NCBI GenBank assembly: GCA_039111635.1 | Contig: JBCAQO010000002.1 | Span: 1,178,001-1,242,000 of the forward strand | Origin: Heterobasidion occidentale | Taxonomy: Eukaryota > Basidiomycota > Agaricomycetes > Russulales > Bondarzewiaceae | DNA length: 64,000 nucleotides | Reading direction: 5' to 3' | Part shown: positions 55,100 through 64,000 of the stretch, piece after piece | Position numbering within the stretch: position 1 is the first letter of the stretch | Layout of the letters: every line of letters starts with the position of its first letter | Notes under the pieces: model-generated | Databases searched by the model: none | What the model saw: only the letters and a program-made list of their open reading frames with translations | What the model was told of the DNA's origin: nothing | Program-made: the position numbers and the translations under genes

Positions 55100-56549
55100 T
55101 CATGATGATATGGCTTTATTTATTCGGAGTGCGACTTCAAGAATCCACAGCTCCTCGTCCGCGCCGTCGCAAAGCGCTTTATCAGCCTCGGCCATCACCA
55201 GCGCGCATTTTGATTTCTCCCGTGAGGCTAGAGTCGGGTGAAGGATGATAAGATCATGCAGCTGTAAATGAACAGATTCTGATATCAGAAACGGAAGGCG
55301 ATGGTAGATGGGCAAGGACGAACTTGGGACAATATTTGCGAGGCTGAATATCCCTCGCGCATCAGCGTTCTGACCTTTTCCCGAATCAAATCGAAGCCGC
55401 GTAGGGTCTCGGTCTTCCTGTTCGGTTTGGCCAACGCGGCGCCGTCCGTATCGACGTCCATCGCGTCGCCATCAGGACCGGGTGTTACTTCAATGCCGAG
55501 CGCGCGGGCGAAGTCGTGTACTGTCGAGTCTGGAACGACGCCTGCGATTTCTTGGACATCGCGTTCTGTGATAGGTTCTGGAGGTATGCTTGCGGCAGAT
55601 AAGCGGGCCGCGGACTGGAGGTATGTGATGGCACGACGAAGATCTCCGTTGGATGTTGAAATAAGTACGGAAAGTACCGGTGGTGAAACGGCGATGTGTT
55701 CGTTGTTGGCAATATGTTGGAGGCGGGCGGATGAGGATGTCGTGTCAAGGGGTTTGAAGCGGAATTTGGAGCAACGAGACGCGAGCGGCTCGATGATTCT
55801 GTCAAATGTGATGACTCGCGTGTTGCATGAAGCTGAAACAAGAGATGAGGCGTACCGAGTTACATAGTTGCACACAAGGCAGAAGCGAGTGATGCGCGCG
55901 TAGGTCTCCATGATACGCCTGAGTGCACCTTGTGCATCCTGTGTCATGCTGTCTGCTTCATCGAGAATGATGATTTTGTAGGGTGGACAGGGATATGCTT
56001 TGCCATCGGATGCGACGGTAGTCGCTCGAGGCGTCTGACGAGCAAAATTCTTGATCTTCTCACGCACGATGGAGATGCCACGCTCATCCGAGGCGTTGAG
56101 CTCCAGAACACGCGAGCGAAAGTTGTCAGGGCTACAGCAAGTGAATCAGCAGGAAGTGATAGCGAGTGAATGCGTAATCTTACCCAAAAAGCTGACGTGC
56201 AAGAGCAAGGATCGTGGATGTTTTACCGGTTCCAGGCGGTCCATAGAACAACATGTGCGGAAGCTACCCACTTGCGTCAGCACTTACATGACAAGTATAG
56301 AGACGTGAGTACATTCGTCGAAGTCAATGTCTTTTCGAGTACAGCAATGATGTGCTCCTGTGATGATACATCGTCAATTGTCTTTGGGCGACTGACAACG
56401 GGGTGAGAATGGCGGCCGTCTTTCTTCAGCTGGACAAGGATACGCAACTATTTTTCCACCCAGGGCTGTAAGTTCGAATCAACGACAGGCTTTTCTCCCT
56501 TTTCCGTTGATTTCTTCGACGACTGCTGCTGGAAGAAGTTGGCAGCCAT
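55100..56549 (-). CDS. RFC2: Replication factor C small subunit (yeast Rfc2 / human RFC4 type)
   Basis: A subunit of the pentameric AAA+ clamp loader that places PCNA on primed DNA. Exons 56549-56449, 56391-56313, 56263-56184, 56131-55856, 55798-55324 and 55261-55100 join in frame to 390 residues, with no indel. Motifs: MAANFFQQ start, LQPWVEKYRPKTIDDV, Walker A GPPGTGKTS, ELNASDERGI, Walker B ILDEADSMT, SRC motif LASRCSKFRF, sensor region NGDLRRAI. The C-terminal collar includes IAGVVP and EADKALCDGADEE. The long linker FARQTPRATTVASDGK and the DGADE end are why I choose the Rfc2/RFC4 type over the other small subunits. It is divergent from the CAF-1 gene, with MCB boxes between. Confidence 0.93.
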
Positions 56550-56915
56550 ATTCGAGCTCGAGTTCGTTCGGAGACGCGTCTGGCGATCTTGAAAGCCCAA
56601 GTGACTGACGCGCGCAGACGCGTCGATATCGTTCTCACGGTTGCTGAGTCTGAAAACGCGTCTGGGGCGCTGTTGTCGTGCCCCTCGACGCGGACCGTCT
56701 TCTGAAATCATCAGCCCCCGACGAGCACCGACAACAAAGACACCGCTCTGAGTACGTGATGGAATCGGGCGCGAGTGCTGGTGCGTGAGCTATGAGCTCC
56801 TCCGTATACTCGTACTTATCTGCTACAAGGGCAAACGGTCTCTTCTATCAACGGTGAGCTGTCATCACGCGTCGCACAGTCGAGGAGGAGGGTATTGACG
56901 CGTCATTTTCCGCAG
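56550..56915. promoter_or_regulatory. MCB-box cluster between RFC2 and CAF-1
   Basis: ACGCGT, the MluI cell-cycle box bound by MBF in other fungi, occurs at 56574-56579, 56618-56623 and 56656-56661 in the shared upstream region, and again at 56867-56872 and 56898-56903 at the start of the CAF-1 transcript. Five copies in about 330 bases are far more than expected by chance. This fits G1/S expression of both genes. Confidence 0.7.
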
Positions 56916-59654
56916 GAAATCCGGAGAGACAGTCTAACGTGGAAATCAAGAATGGAAAGGTCAGCTTCAAACAGAAGCCGATGTCTCTAGAGAAGATGAC
57001 GGAGACGATGCAAGGTGCGTGGGGGAGGCTTAGCGTTTGGGCTGGAGAATGCAGCTCGAGCTCAACTTTCACGGTAACGTAGAACTGGTGAAGTTTCGTG
57101 AGTTCTTAGAACAGCGAATAGAGAATCAACAGCCCCCGTTGAGTCATGTACCGGACGAGCACAAGCCGCTCATAGCGAAATTCACTCAAGAGAGGTGTGT
57201 GTCGATACTCTGTTTTATAGTTGTAGAGCTCTGCTCATTGATTCTCTTAGCGACAAAACTATAGTCGCACTTTCAAAGCACATTCAACGAGAGCTCACCC
57301 CTACCCCAAACGACGGAGACATGGCTCAAGCGAGTTCTTCCGCAAGTTCGCTGCCATTGGAGACGATTGAAGCTACCATCAGATCCGTGGCAACAAGGGT
57401 CAACTATGGCATTGAACTGGCGAACCTCACGAGGACTCCTGCATTGCTGTGTATCTGGAGGTGGGAAGTACAAAAGGATTACTATCACTGGCTGCCTAAG
57501 GCTTCACGCGAGAAGGTCGAAGCAAGACTGGCCGAGAGAATACTGGTGAGTTGCTACATACTATGGTTCGAGACATTGACAGAATTGGTCTACAGGCCAA
57601 GAAAGAGCTGCAAACTCTCTTTGACGCACTCCCTCAAAGTGAGCGAGATGCCATGCTCGGGACCAAAGGCGTGGGTGCCGTCGCAAAGCAGAAGCCGAAA
57701 GCACTCTTCCATGCCACCTCTAACGACCTCTCACCTGTCCGTGGCTCCTCACCTCTAACTTCCCCAGGCAAGCCAATAGACAGCAAAGTGGATCTCGAGA
57801 GTGCCGAAAACGACGGTGCCCAAACAAAGCCAGGCCCAGGCCGCCCGAAGAAAGCTGCTGATCCCGAGAAATCTGCAAAGGTTCGTTGACCAGTTCATCT
57901 ATAGCCGTCCTTCCGCAAAATGTGTTCACCGAAAAATCCGTAGGAAAGGGAGCGACTAGAGAGGAAAGCTGCGAAGGCCGACAGGGAAAGGAAAGAGAAG
58001 GAGGCTCAGAATAAGTCCCGCTCCCTCATGGCCAGCTTTTTTGCCAAGCCGAAAGCCTTTGCATCTACATCGATAAATGGCTCGCCTTCCAAAGAGCCCG
58101 TCGCCGGATCTTCGACCAGCTCGACGTCTGACTTTGCCAAGGCCTTCAGACCTTTCGTGCTGAAGAAAGATGCGGAGCTTGCGCCTATCAATTGGTTCCA
58201 AGAATCGAGGAGGCGACAGAAACGAGAGGATGAGGATGTTATTGTTCTTGATGACGATGCAGGAGATGCAGAAGACACAGTGATGCATGATGCAGAGGTC
58301 GATCTCTTACAAAGCCCGAAATGTTCGTGTAAGAACTCCATTGCATTCTCAAGCTTCCAAAGATGCTAACATTGTCTAGCTCATTGCAGATCGTTGGTAT
58401 CCTCGTTGCCCCTCCCGTTGGACTCTTCGCGTCTTTTGAGACGGCCTTCTTCCCAATTCAAGGTATATCATCCCGATCCTGTCCGCTCCATAATCGCCCG
58501 CCTTTCAGAGGCCGAACTCTCTGACGACACAGCCGCTGTACGCGAGCTTCTTGCTGATCTACAAGATCGCAAGCGCCTCCCTGCGAAAGTGTTGATCTTC
58601 GAGGAAGATCGGCGCCCGGGCTATTTTGGCACGTTTACGCGATCCTCGCAAGCAATTGGCCCCCGCACGCCGTTCACACGCGACGACGTCGTAGTTGATT
58701 ATTCTTATGACAGTGGTGAGGAGTGGGGCGAGGAAGAGGAGGGGGGAGGAGATGACGTCGCGGAGGCAAGCGACGAGGACGGAGATGATGAGGACGGGTC
58801 GTCGGATCTGGACGATTGGCTTGTGGATGAGGATCAGGAGGAGGTTGCTACGCCTATCGACGAACGAGAAGGCATGGATGGATTCCCATTTCCCCCACCG
58901 CCAGAACAGGCAAAAGGGAAACGGAAAGCTGAGGTGAAGGAAAAAGGAGAAGGCACAGACGCAACGAGGAATAAGAAGAGGAAGGCTGTCGTGCCCTTAG
59001 TGCCTTTGGTCAAGGGCCCATTCTGGGAAACTAAAATGGGCAAGTGCGAATATGAACCGTTCAACCAGTATCGAATTCAGCTATTCAACGGTGCGTATCT
59101 TATTATTCACTGTTGATGTTGGTTACTAATTGCATACTGTTTAAGATACCCCATATCCCATCGACCCGTTCACGTTTGTCTCCACTCCTTTCGAAAAGCA
59201 GGTAGTGAAACCTGCACCTTCCACGTCCACGTCCGTGCTCGCCTCGTCATCAGTCCCTATATTTGCTGTGCCCGCTCTGCCATCTCACTTCGCGGCAAAC
59301 TGTAACCCACCCTCTACCACCTCGCCATTAGCTGTTTCCACTCCCAAGCGCGCGCTAATCTCACCGAAAAATCCCTTCCCTGACACACATCTCCCATTCC
59401 TTGTCTCCAAGATCGCAGCTCTCGCAACAAGTAGTCTGCCTGCCCTTGTGGACTCGGTGTATCAAGACCTCAAGGTTCACAAGGTGAAAAAGAACGCTAT
59501 CGAGGTGAAGGTCCGGGAGATCTGTGAGAAGGATCAACGAAGAGTTTGGGTTGTAAAGAAGGGGCTCCATGTAAGTGACTCGTAATGATTGTGTGTGGGG
59601 ACTGTATTTATATTCACATCTTAGGCTCCTAATGGACTGACAGTGTCTGCTTAA
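56916..59654 (+). CDS. RLF2: CAF-1 large subunit (Cac1/Rlf2, human CHAF1A), first exon uncertain
   Basis: The large subunit of chromatin assembly factor 1 deposits H3-H4 at replication forks through PCNA. Exons 56916-57014, 57083-57194, 57251-57545, 57596-57880, 57944-58326, 58390-59090, 59146-59570 and 59625-59654 keep frame throughout. An upstream coding exon should exist (an acceptor ends at 56915) but I could not fix its ATG; a candidate is at 56792, out of phase by one base. An early SFKQKPMS region is followed by a basic KERERLERKAAKADRERKEKEAQ helix (given in part as ERLERKAAKADRERKEKEA). Next is a PIP-like ASFFAKPK motif, then the CAF1A acidic domain: LIFEEDRRPGYFGTFTRSS, PRTPFTRDDVVVDYSYDS, then a long Glu/Asp tract. 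The C-terminal winged-helix-like part ends KKNAIEVKVREICEK. Divergent from RFC2. Confidence 0.88.
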
Positions 59655-59962
59655 GCCAGATGTAGACTGCCAGGGAATGACTGTAAACGACTGTTTTGTT
59701 TTCTATAATGATGTTGATTAATTATACGTCCTGCCAATACACTTGGTTGTATTATACCACTGATTGGTTACCTCCATTTACTACCATCGACATGGTCTTA
59801 ACGCTGAAGACAGGGCCTGCCCTTGTTCTATTTTATTGCCTCAAAATCATAGAGGTAATACAGTAACTGTAAAACAAAATGAGAAACGGTTAAACAGTGG
59901 TAATGGCATACATGGAGGTTCGAAATCGAGTACAAAGTGCTGGGGGTTAGGCAAAGTGCTTT

Positions 59963-60796
59963 TCAAGATGCCGCCAGCTTCCACAAAAGATCTGCTGTCT
60001 CGTAGTCCGAGCGTGGTTCATCATCTTTGACGACGTGAACGTCACCGGATGTGCTTTCTATAACATCAAATCGGCTTCGATATCATAAACAGAGAAGCGG
60101 AACGCATACCGACGAGCATCTTCTCAATATTTCCATCTTTGTCAAGCACAGGCTCGAATCCCAGTCCTCTAAAGATCTGCAATCGCAGACTGGATCGCAA
60201 TGAAATACCGCCAAAGTATTCGATCAAATTAGGCACTGATTCTTCCAGCACAATTGAACTCACGTAGTTCCATCCAAGTCGTGTTCAGCAGCCGGATCGC
60301 TCTTCTCCAGTGCGCGCGCTTCCTCCTTCAGCCGCGCGAGCTCCGCTTCTTTCCTGGATACTGCGCTCTCAGCATCGTTGATCGCCTTTGCGAGTGAAAG
60401 CCCCGATGCATCGAGTTCGTTAACAGTTTCGGCGTGTATCTCAGCAGAAGGGACAGATGGGGGACGTGTGGACGACGTCCGTGCCGCATCGAGGATGCGA
60501 GCTAATGCTGATGTACAGGTGCTTCCAGTAAGAGGCTCGCGTCGGCGTGTGATATAAGTTTCATGATGCACCTTTCAGTTTCCCATGTGCATCCTCGTGT
60601 TCTCTTTTTCGTTGTACAGATCTCTTGGCCATCTGCTCCTCTGCTGCAGCGATTGTGAGGTAGTCCTCCTCTGGGTCAATTATGGGAGCCATGTCCCGGA
60701 TCCCTTGGCTTGGAGCGCATCGTCAATTTCGCAATTTTGATGCATGGTTGTTTTCGATTCAAAAACATACATTGCCTCTTGAATATCGATCGACAT
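59963..60796 (-). CDS. SPC24: Kinetochore protein Spc24 (NDC80 complex)
   Basis: Spc24 pairs with Spc25 to anchor the NDC80 complex to the inner kinetochore. Exons 60796-60771 (26 bases), 60708-60572, 60501-60264, 60189-60110 and 60057-59963 join to 191 residues, the normal size. Order: MSIDIQEA start, DYLTIAAAEEQMAKR, then a long coiled coil (AINDAESAVSRKEAELARLK), then the globular end LRLQIFRGLGFEPVLDKDG, SGDVHVVKDDEPRSDYETAD and LLWKLAAS. It converges with CAF-1. Two ACGCGT boxes lie about 80-115 bases upstream of the start. Confidence 0.9.
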
Positions 60797-60874
60797 AGTC
60801 AGAACCTAGTGGATTATTGGCATTCGTTGTGAACCTGTGAACGAGTAGAGATGAACAGTCTCAGCCCAATCGGG

Positions 60875-60911
60875 ACGCGTCGATCGTATCATGTGCCGTG
60901 ACGTCACGCGT
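60875..60911. promoter_or_regulatory. Two MCB boxes and a CRE upstream of SPC24
   Basis: ACGCGT occurs at 60875-60880 and 60906-60911, and the palindrome TGACGTCA at 60899-60906 abuts the second copy. The SPC24 start is at 60796 on the minus strand. Confidence 0.55.
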
Positions 60912-61089
60912 ACTCTACTAACCAGGAAGACAGAGACAGGGGAGAGTGAAGAGCTGTCGAAAAAAGCCCGAGACGGGAGGACTCGAGAAACGGGAAACTT
61001 CGTGTATTTCCAACGTCAGTATACTGTTATACAGACAACCCAATTTACTAGTTGCGGCCGGCCCTGATCACGAAACGCGAGCTCTACCC

Positions 61090-62409
61090 TCATTCCGCCC
61101 TGGGATCAACCTTGACCACAACTTTTCCAGTCGCACGCATTGATGTAATCCTATCATACGCATTGATAGCGTCATCGAAAGCATGCACAGAGTCGACGAC
61201 TGGCTTTACTTTGCCTGCCAAGGAAGATGAGGATGGATAGTCGACGCGGATCACAAATCCAAAGGACTGACCATCGGCAATCAGTTTTCTCATAGCCTCT
61301 AGATCCTCGTCCTTGTGGGACACCATAACCATTCTTTTTAAAGTAATGTCATATGTAGATTATAAGATGTGGTGGCTGATGATACGCACGTCCATTTTCT
61401 TCTTACGCCTCCCAACCATGCTGGCCGAACTAAGTCAGTGATGAGCTTGAGAAGCTGGAGAGTGGATGACCATCCCGAGGGCGTGGGCCCGACGGAGACA
61501 AAAACGCCGCCTGGAGCGAGGTACTTCTCGCTCTTGGCATAGAGAGAGCCATCTGCCAGGCCAACAGCATCTAAGATAACATTGAACTTCGGAGATGGCG
61601 GGTTTTGAGAAAAGAAAGTAGCAAGGTCTTGCTTAGTGTAATCAACGAACTGAGGAGCGTCAGTGTAAATATGGGAAGCTTTGATTGTTGACAAACCTCG
61701 TCAGCACCGAGGCCAAGGACAAAATCTTTGTTTTTTTCGGACGCGCTGGCGACGACCTTGACGCCTATAGCCTTGGCGAATTGTATAGCATATGACCCTA
61801 CAGTTGTGCTCCCTCCATTCACAAACAGCGACTGTCCCTCCTCAAGCTGGGCAGATTGGAATAGAGCTTGATAGGCTGTCATCCCAGCAAGGCTTATGCC
61901 CGATGCTTGCGTGGCCGAGATATTCGGCGGACGGATGGCAAGATTGCCAGCAGGCGCAACGGTGTACTCTGACAAGGCTCCGTATTTTGTTTTCCGATTC
62001 AAATCTACATCGCTTCAGTCACAGCGATATATTGCAAAATTCGATCGCTTACCAACAGGGATCCAGCCGAATACCTCGTCACCGTTGGCGAACTTCGTTC
62101 CGTTAGCGTCGACGATTATGCCAGAAAAGTCCTGCTCTGCAGTAAACGGTCTTCCAGATATAAAGTTGGGCAACCATTTCATGAGTTTGTACCCTCTGTA
62201 CAATGTATTCAGCAGGAATTCTCTAGAAAGGGGTTGGATTTTTACACAGGGTTCAACGCTGCTGCTTGCACTTTGACGAGAACATTTCCTTTGTCAAGCT
62301 GTGTTGGTACAGGCAACTCCTTGTCAAGTCTGAGTGCCTTGCTAGGAGGCCCCTGGGCAACGACGCGCCATGCCTTTTGCGTTTGCGGAATCTGTGTGGG
62401 GAGCGACAT
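61090..62409 (-). CDS. Quinone-oxidoreductase-like medium-chain dehydrogenase/reductase
   Basis: A zinc-free MDR enzyme that reduces quinones or enones with NADPH. Exons 62409-62246, 62195-62053, 62004-61697, 61649-61390, 61333-61272 and 61214-61090 join in frame to 353 residues, the usual length. Marks: GNVLVKVQAAALNPVGYKL (GroES-like start), QDFSGIIV, GDEVFGW, YGALSEYTVAP, GISLAGMTAYQAL, then a nucleotide-binding loop reading VNGGSTTVGSYAIQFAKAIG, with ASASEKNKDF after it. The C-terminal piece is KPVVDSVHAFDDAINAYDRI and GKVVVKVDP. The zinc-ligand Cys set of alcohol dehydrogenases is absent. The exact substrate is unknown. It is divergent from CRM1. Confidence 0.88.
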
Positions 62410-62718
62410 GGTGAGAGAAAAGATTAGCGTGCCGAGGTTACCGAGCGTACCTAGACATAGCGACATTGCTGAGGAGCCCAGGCAGGGGTTCGGCAATGGG
62501 AACAAATGACGCAACGCCACCGCTATCACGTGCTGGGAGAGAGATAAAAGATTATCTCTCTTAGATAATGGATCTCGGGAAGGACCCTCTGCCCAAGATT
62601 CAAGAATCTCAACTTGTCAGCGCTCAGCCACCACGTTCTCCTCATCCTCTTTCTCTGTTTTTCTCTCCTTTTCATCTTCGCTATCACCCTCCGTGTTTGA
62701 TCCAAACGGTTTTCCATC
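62410..62718. promoter_or_regulatory. Divergent upstream region, MDR and CRM1
   Basis: About 310 bases separate the two starts. A small inverted repeat (agataaaagattatctctcttagataat, about 62541-62568) and CT-rich tracts (62640-62690) are present. No TATA box is clear. Confidence 0.4.
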
Positions 62719-64000
62719 ATGGAGGTGATTGCTGCGCATACTCCAATCTGGATCCTACCAACGCGTTCTTCCACAGGCTCTACTCGACTTCTCGAGAGAG
62801 TTTGATGTCTCTCTCATGGACAATGTCGTAATGACTCTTTACTCGGGCTCTGGGGGCAAGGAGGTGCGTTCATTTAACATACTTCTCAGGTCAACTCATA
62901 CATATATGTGTGTTATCATACGCCACTAGCAACAACTTGCCCAGCAAGCTCTCACACAATTTCAAGACCACCCCGAAGCATGGACGCGTGTCCCAGATAT
63001 CATGGAGAGGTCTTCGTACCCTCAAACCAAGGTGCGATGCTTCTATGACGCGTCTGCAGGGCACCATTGAATCGGAGACACGGGCGCTGTTTGTAGTACA
63101 TTGGACTGCAGATCTTGGAGAAATTGATTAATACACGCTGGAAGACTCTTCCTGAGGGCCAAAGACAAGGTAGCTTCAAGTCCACCCACCCGATGCGCGC
63201 TTACGCTCATAACAATTCCAGGTGTGCGGAACTTTGTAGTCGGTGTCACTGTCAAAGTAGCATCCGACGAGGCGACAATGCGGAAAGAGAAAACATACAT
63301 CAATAAGCTTAACCTTGCTCTCGTCCAGGTGCGTCCCGATCTCTCATACAGCTCTCGCTCAGTCTTCAACTCTATTTTCAGATCCTTAAACAGGAATGGC
63401 CGCATAATTGGCCTACATTTATCCCAGAGCTTGTTGAGTCTTGCAAAACCAACCTTTCTCTCTGCGAGAACAACATGGCCATCCTTCGTCTCCTGTCTGA
63501 AGAAGTCTTCGATTTCTCCGCCGAGCAGATGACACAAACCAAGATCAAGAATCTCAAGAACCAGATGTGTGGCGAATTTTCTGAAATCTTCAAGCTCTGC
63601 TCAGAAATCCTGGAAGAGGCGCAAAAGACATCGCTGGTCAAGGCATCGTTGGAGACCCTGCTCCGATTCTTGAACTGGATTCCATTGGGGTATATTTTCG
63701 AGACCACTATCATTGATGTTCTCATCCAGCGTGTGAGTAAGCGTCCATTATGTTGCTGTCGTCATGTCTAATCGCCGCACAATTCAAAGTTCCTTGAAAC
63801 TCCTGACTTCCGTAACATTACTTTGAAATGCTTAGCGGAAGTCGCTGGTTTGAGCGTCGGACCCGAATACGACCCGAAGTTTGTTTCCCTGTTCGAGATG
63901 GTCATGACCGCCATAAACCGCATGGTCCCTCCGAACACAAACATCGCTCAGGCTTACGCTCACTCGAACGATGCTGGCCAGGAGTTTATTCTTAATCTCG
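62719..64000 (+). CDS. CRM1: Exportin-1 (CRM1), 5' part, runs off the window
   Basis: CRM1 is the Ran-dependent export receptor for proteins with Leu-rich export signals. Exons: 62719-62724 (only six bases, Met-Glu), 62777-62863, 62930-63031, 63097-63169, 63222-63328, 63382-63732 and 63790 to the window end, in frame throughout. Reading: DFSREFDVSLMDNVVMTLYS, then AWTRVPDIMERSSYPQTK, then GLQILEKLINTRWKTLPEGQ, then the importin-beta N-terminal domain FVVGVTVKVASDEATM, LKQEWP, FIPELVESCKTN, NNMAILRLLSEEVFDFS, NWIPLGYIFET and FLETPDFRNITLKCL. This is near full identity with known CRM1 N-termini. The central cargo groove and C-terminus are outside the window. Confidence 0.95.

Noticed and set aside
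60153..60172. tRNA B-box-like gctcgaatcccag
   Set aside because: It lies inside a coding exon of SPC24 and no cloverleaf can be drawn around it.

Overview
The window is nuclear DNA of a filamentous basidiomycete, most likely an Agaricomycete. Nearly every host gene is split by many introns of about 45 to 75 bases, with short donor, branch and acceptor signals. The gene families present (SIP5, FMP25, CAF-1, a DUF6698 protein, a basidiomycete-type sesquiterpene synthase, chromodomain Ty3 elements) fit that group. Exon boundaries were derived by hand from reading frame and splice signals, so they may be off by one or two bases.

Layout. 1-5.3 kb: one orphan four-exon gene (2199-3590), a field of TTGAC repeats and an AT-rich island. 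5.8-22.1 kb: a retroelement graveyard. It holds a decayed DIRS-like or Ty3-like gag/RT element, a Ty3 element (5' LTR plus gag) broken by a second, minus-strand chromodomain Ty3 element, and a third Ty3 element whose pol is hidden by a 100-N assembly gap. 22.1-24.4 kb: two Agaricomycete lineage-specific genes. 26.5-42 kb: TEL2, an orphan Ala/Pro-rich protein, FMP25, a sesquiterpene synthase, SIP5 and a secreted double-psi beta-barrel protein. 42-46.6 kb: no gene found. 46.6-51 kb: a divergent pair, an SLC35F6-like transporter and an arrestin-like adaptor. 51-54.7 kb: microsatellites and one doubtful gene, then U6 snRNA. 55-64 kb: RFC2, CAF-1 large subunit, SPC24, a quinone-oxidoreductase-like MDR and the 5' half of CRM1.

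Working together. RFC2 (clamp loader) and the CAF-1 large subunit (histone deposition at PCNA) are divergently transcribed around a cluster of ACGCGT (MCB) boxes, and SPC24 also has two such boxes upstream. This looks like a G1/S and mitosis neighbourhood.

Most notable. First, the 3' non-coding part of the minus-strand Ty3 element carries at least 15 copies of a small hairpin motif. Its stems covary while its loop and flank are conserved. Second, at least ten single-base losses, mostly in homopolymers, break otherwise well-conserved genes. They look like assembly errors rather than gene death, and anyone using these gene models should know about them.
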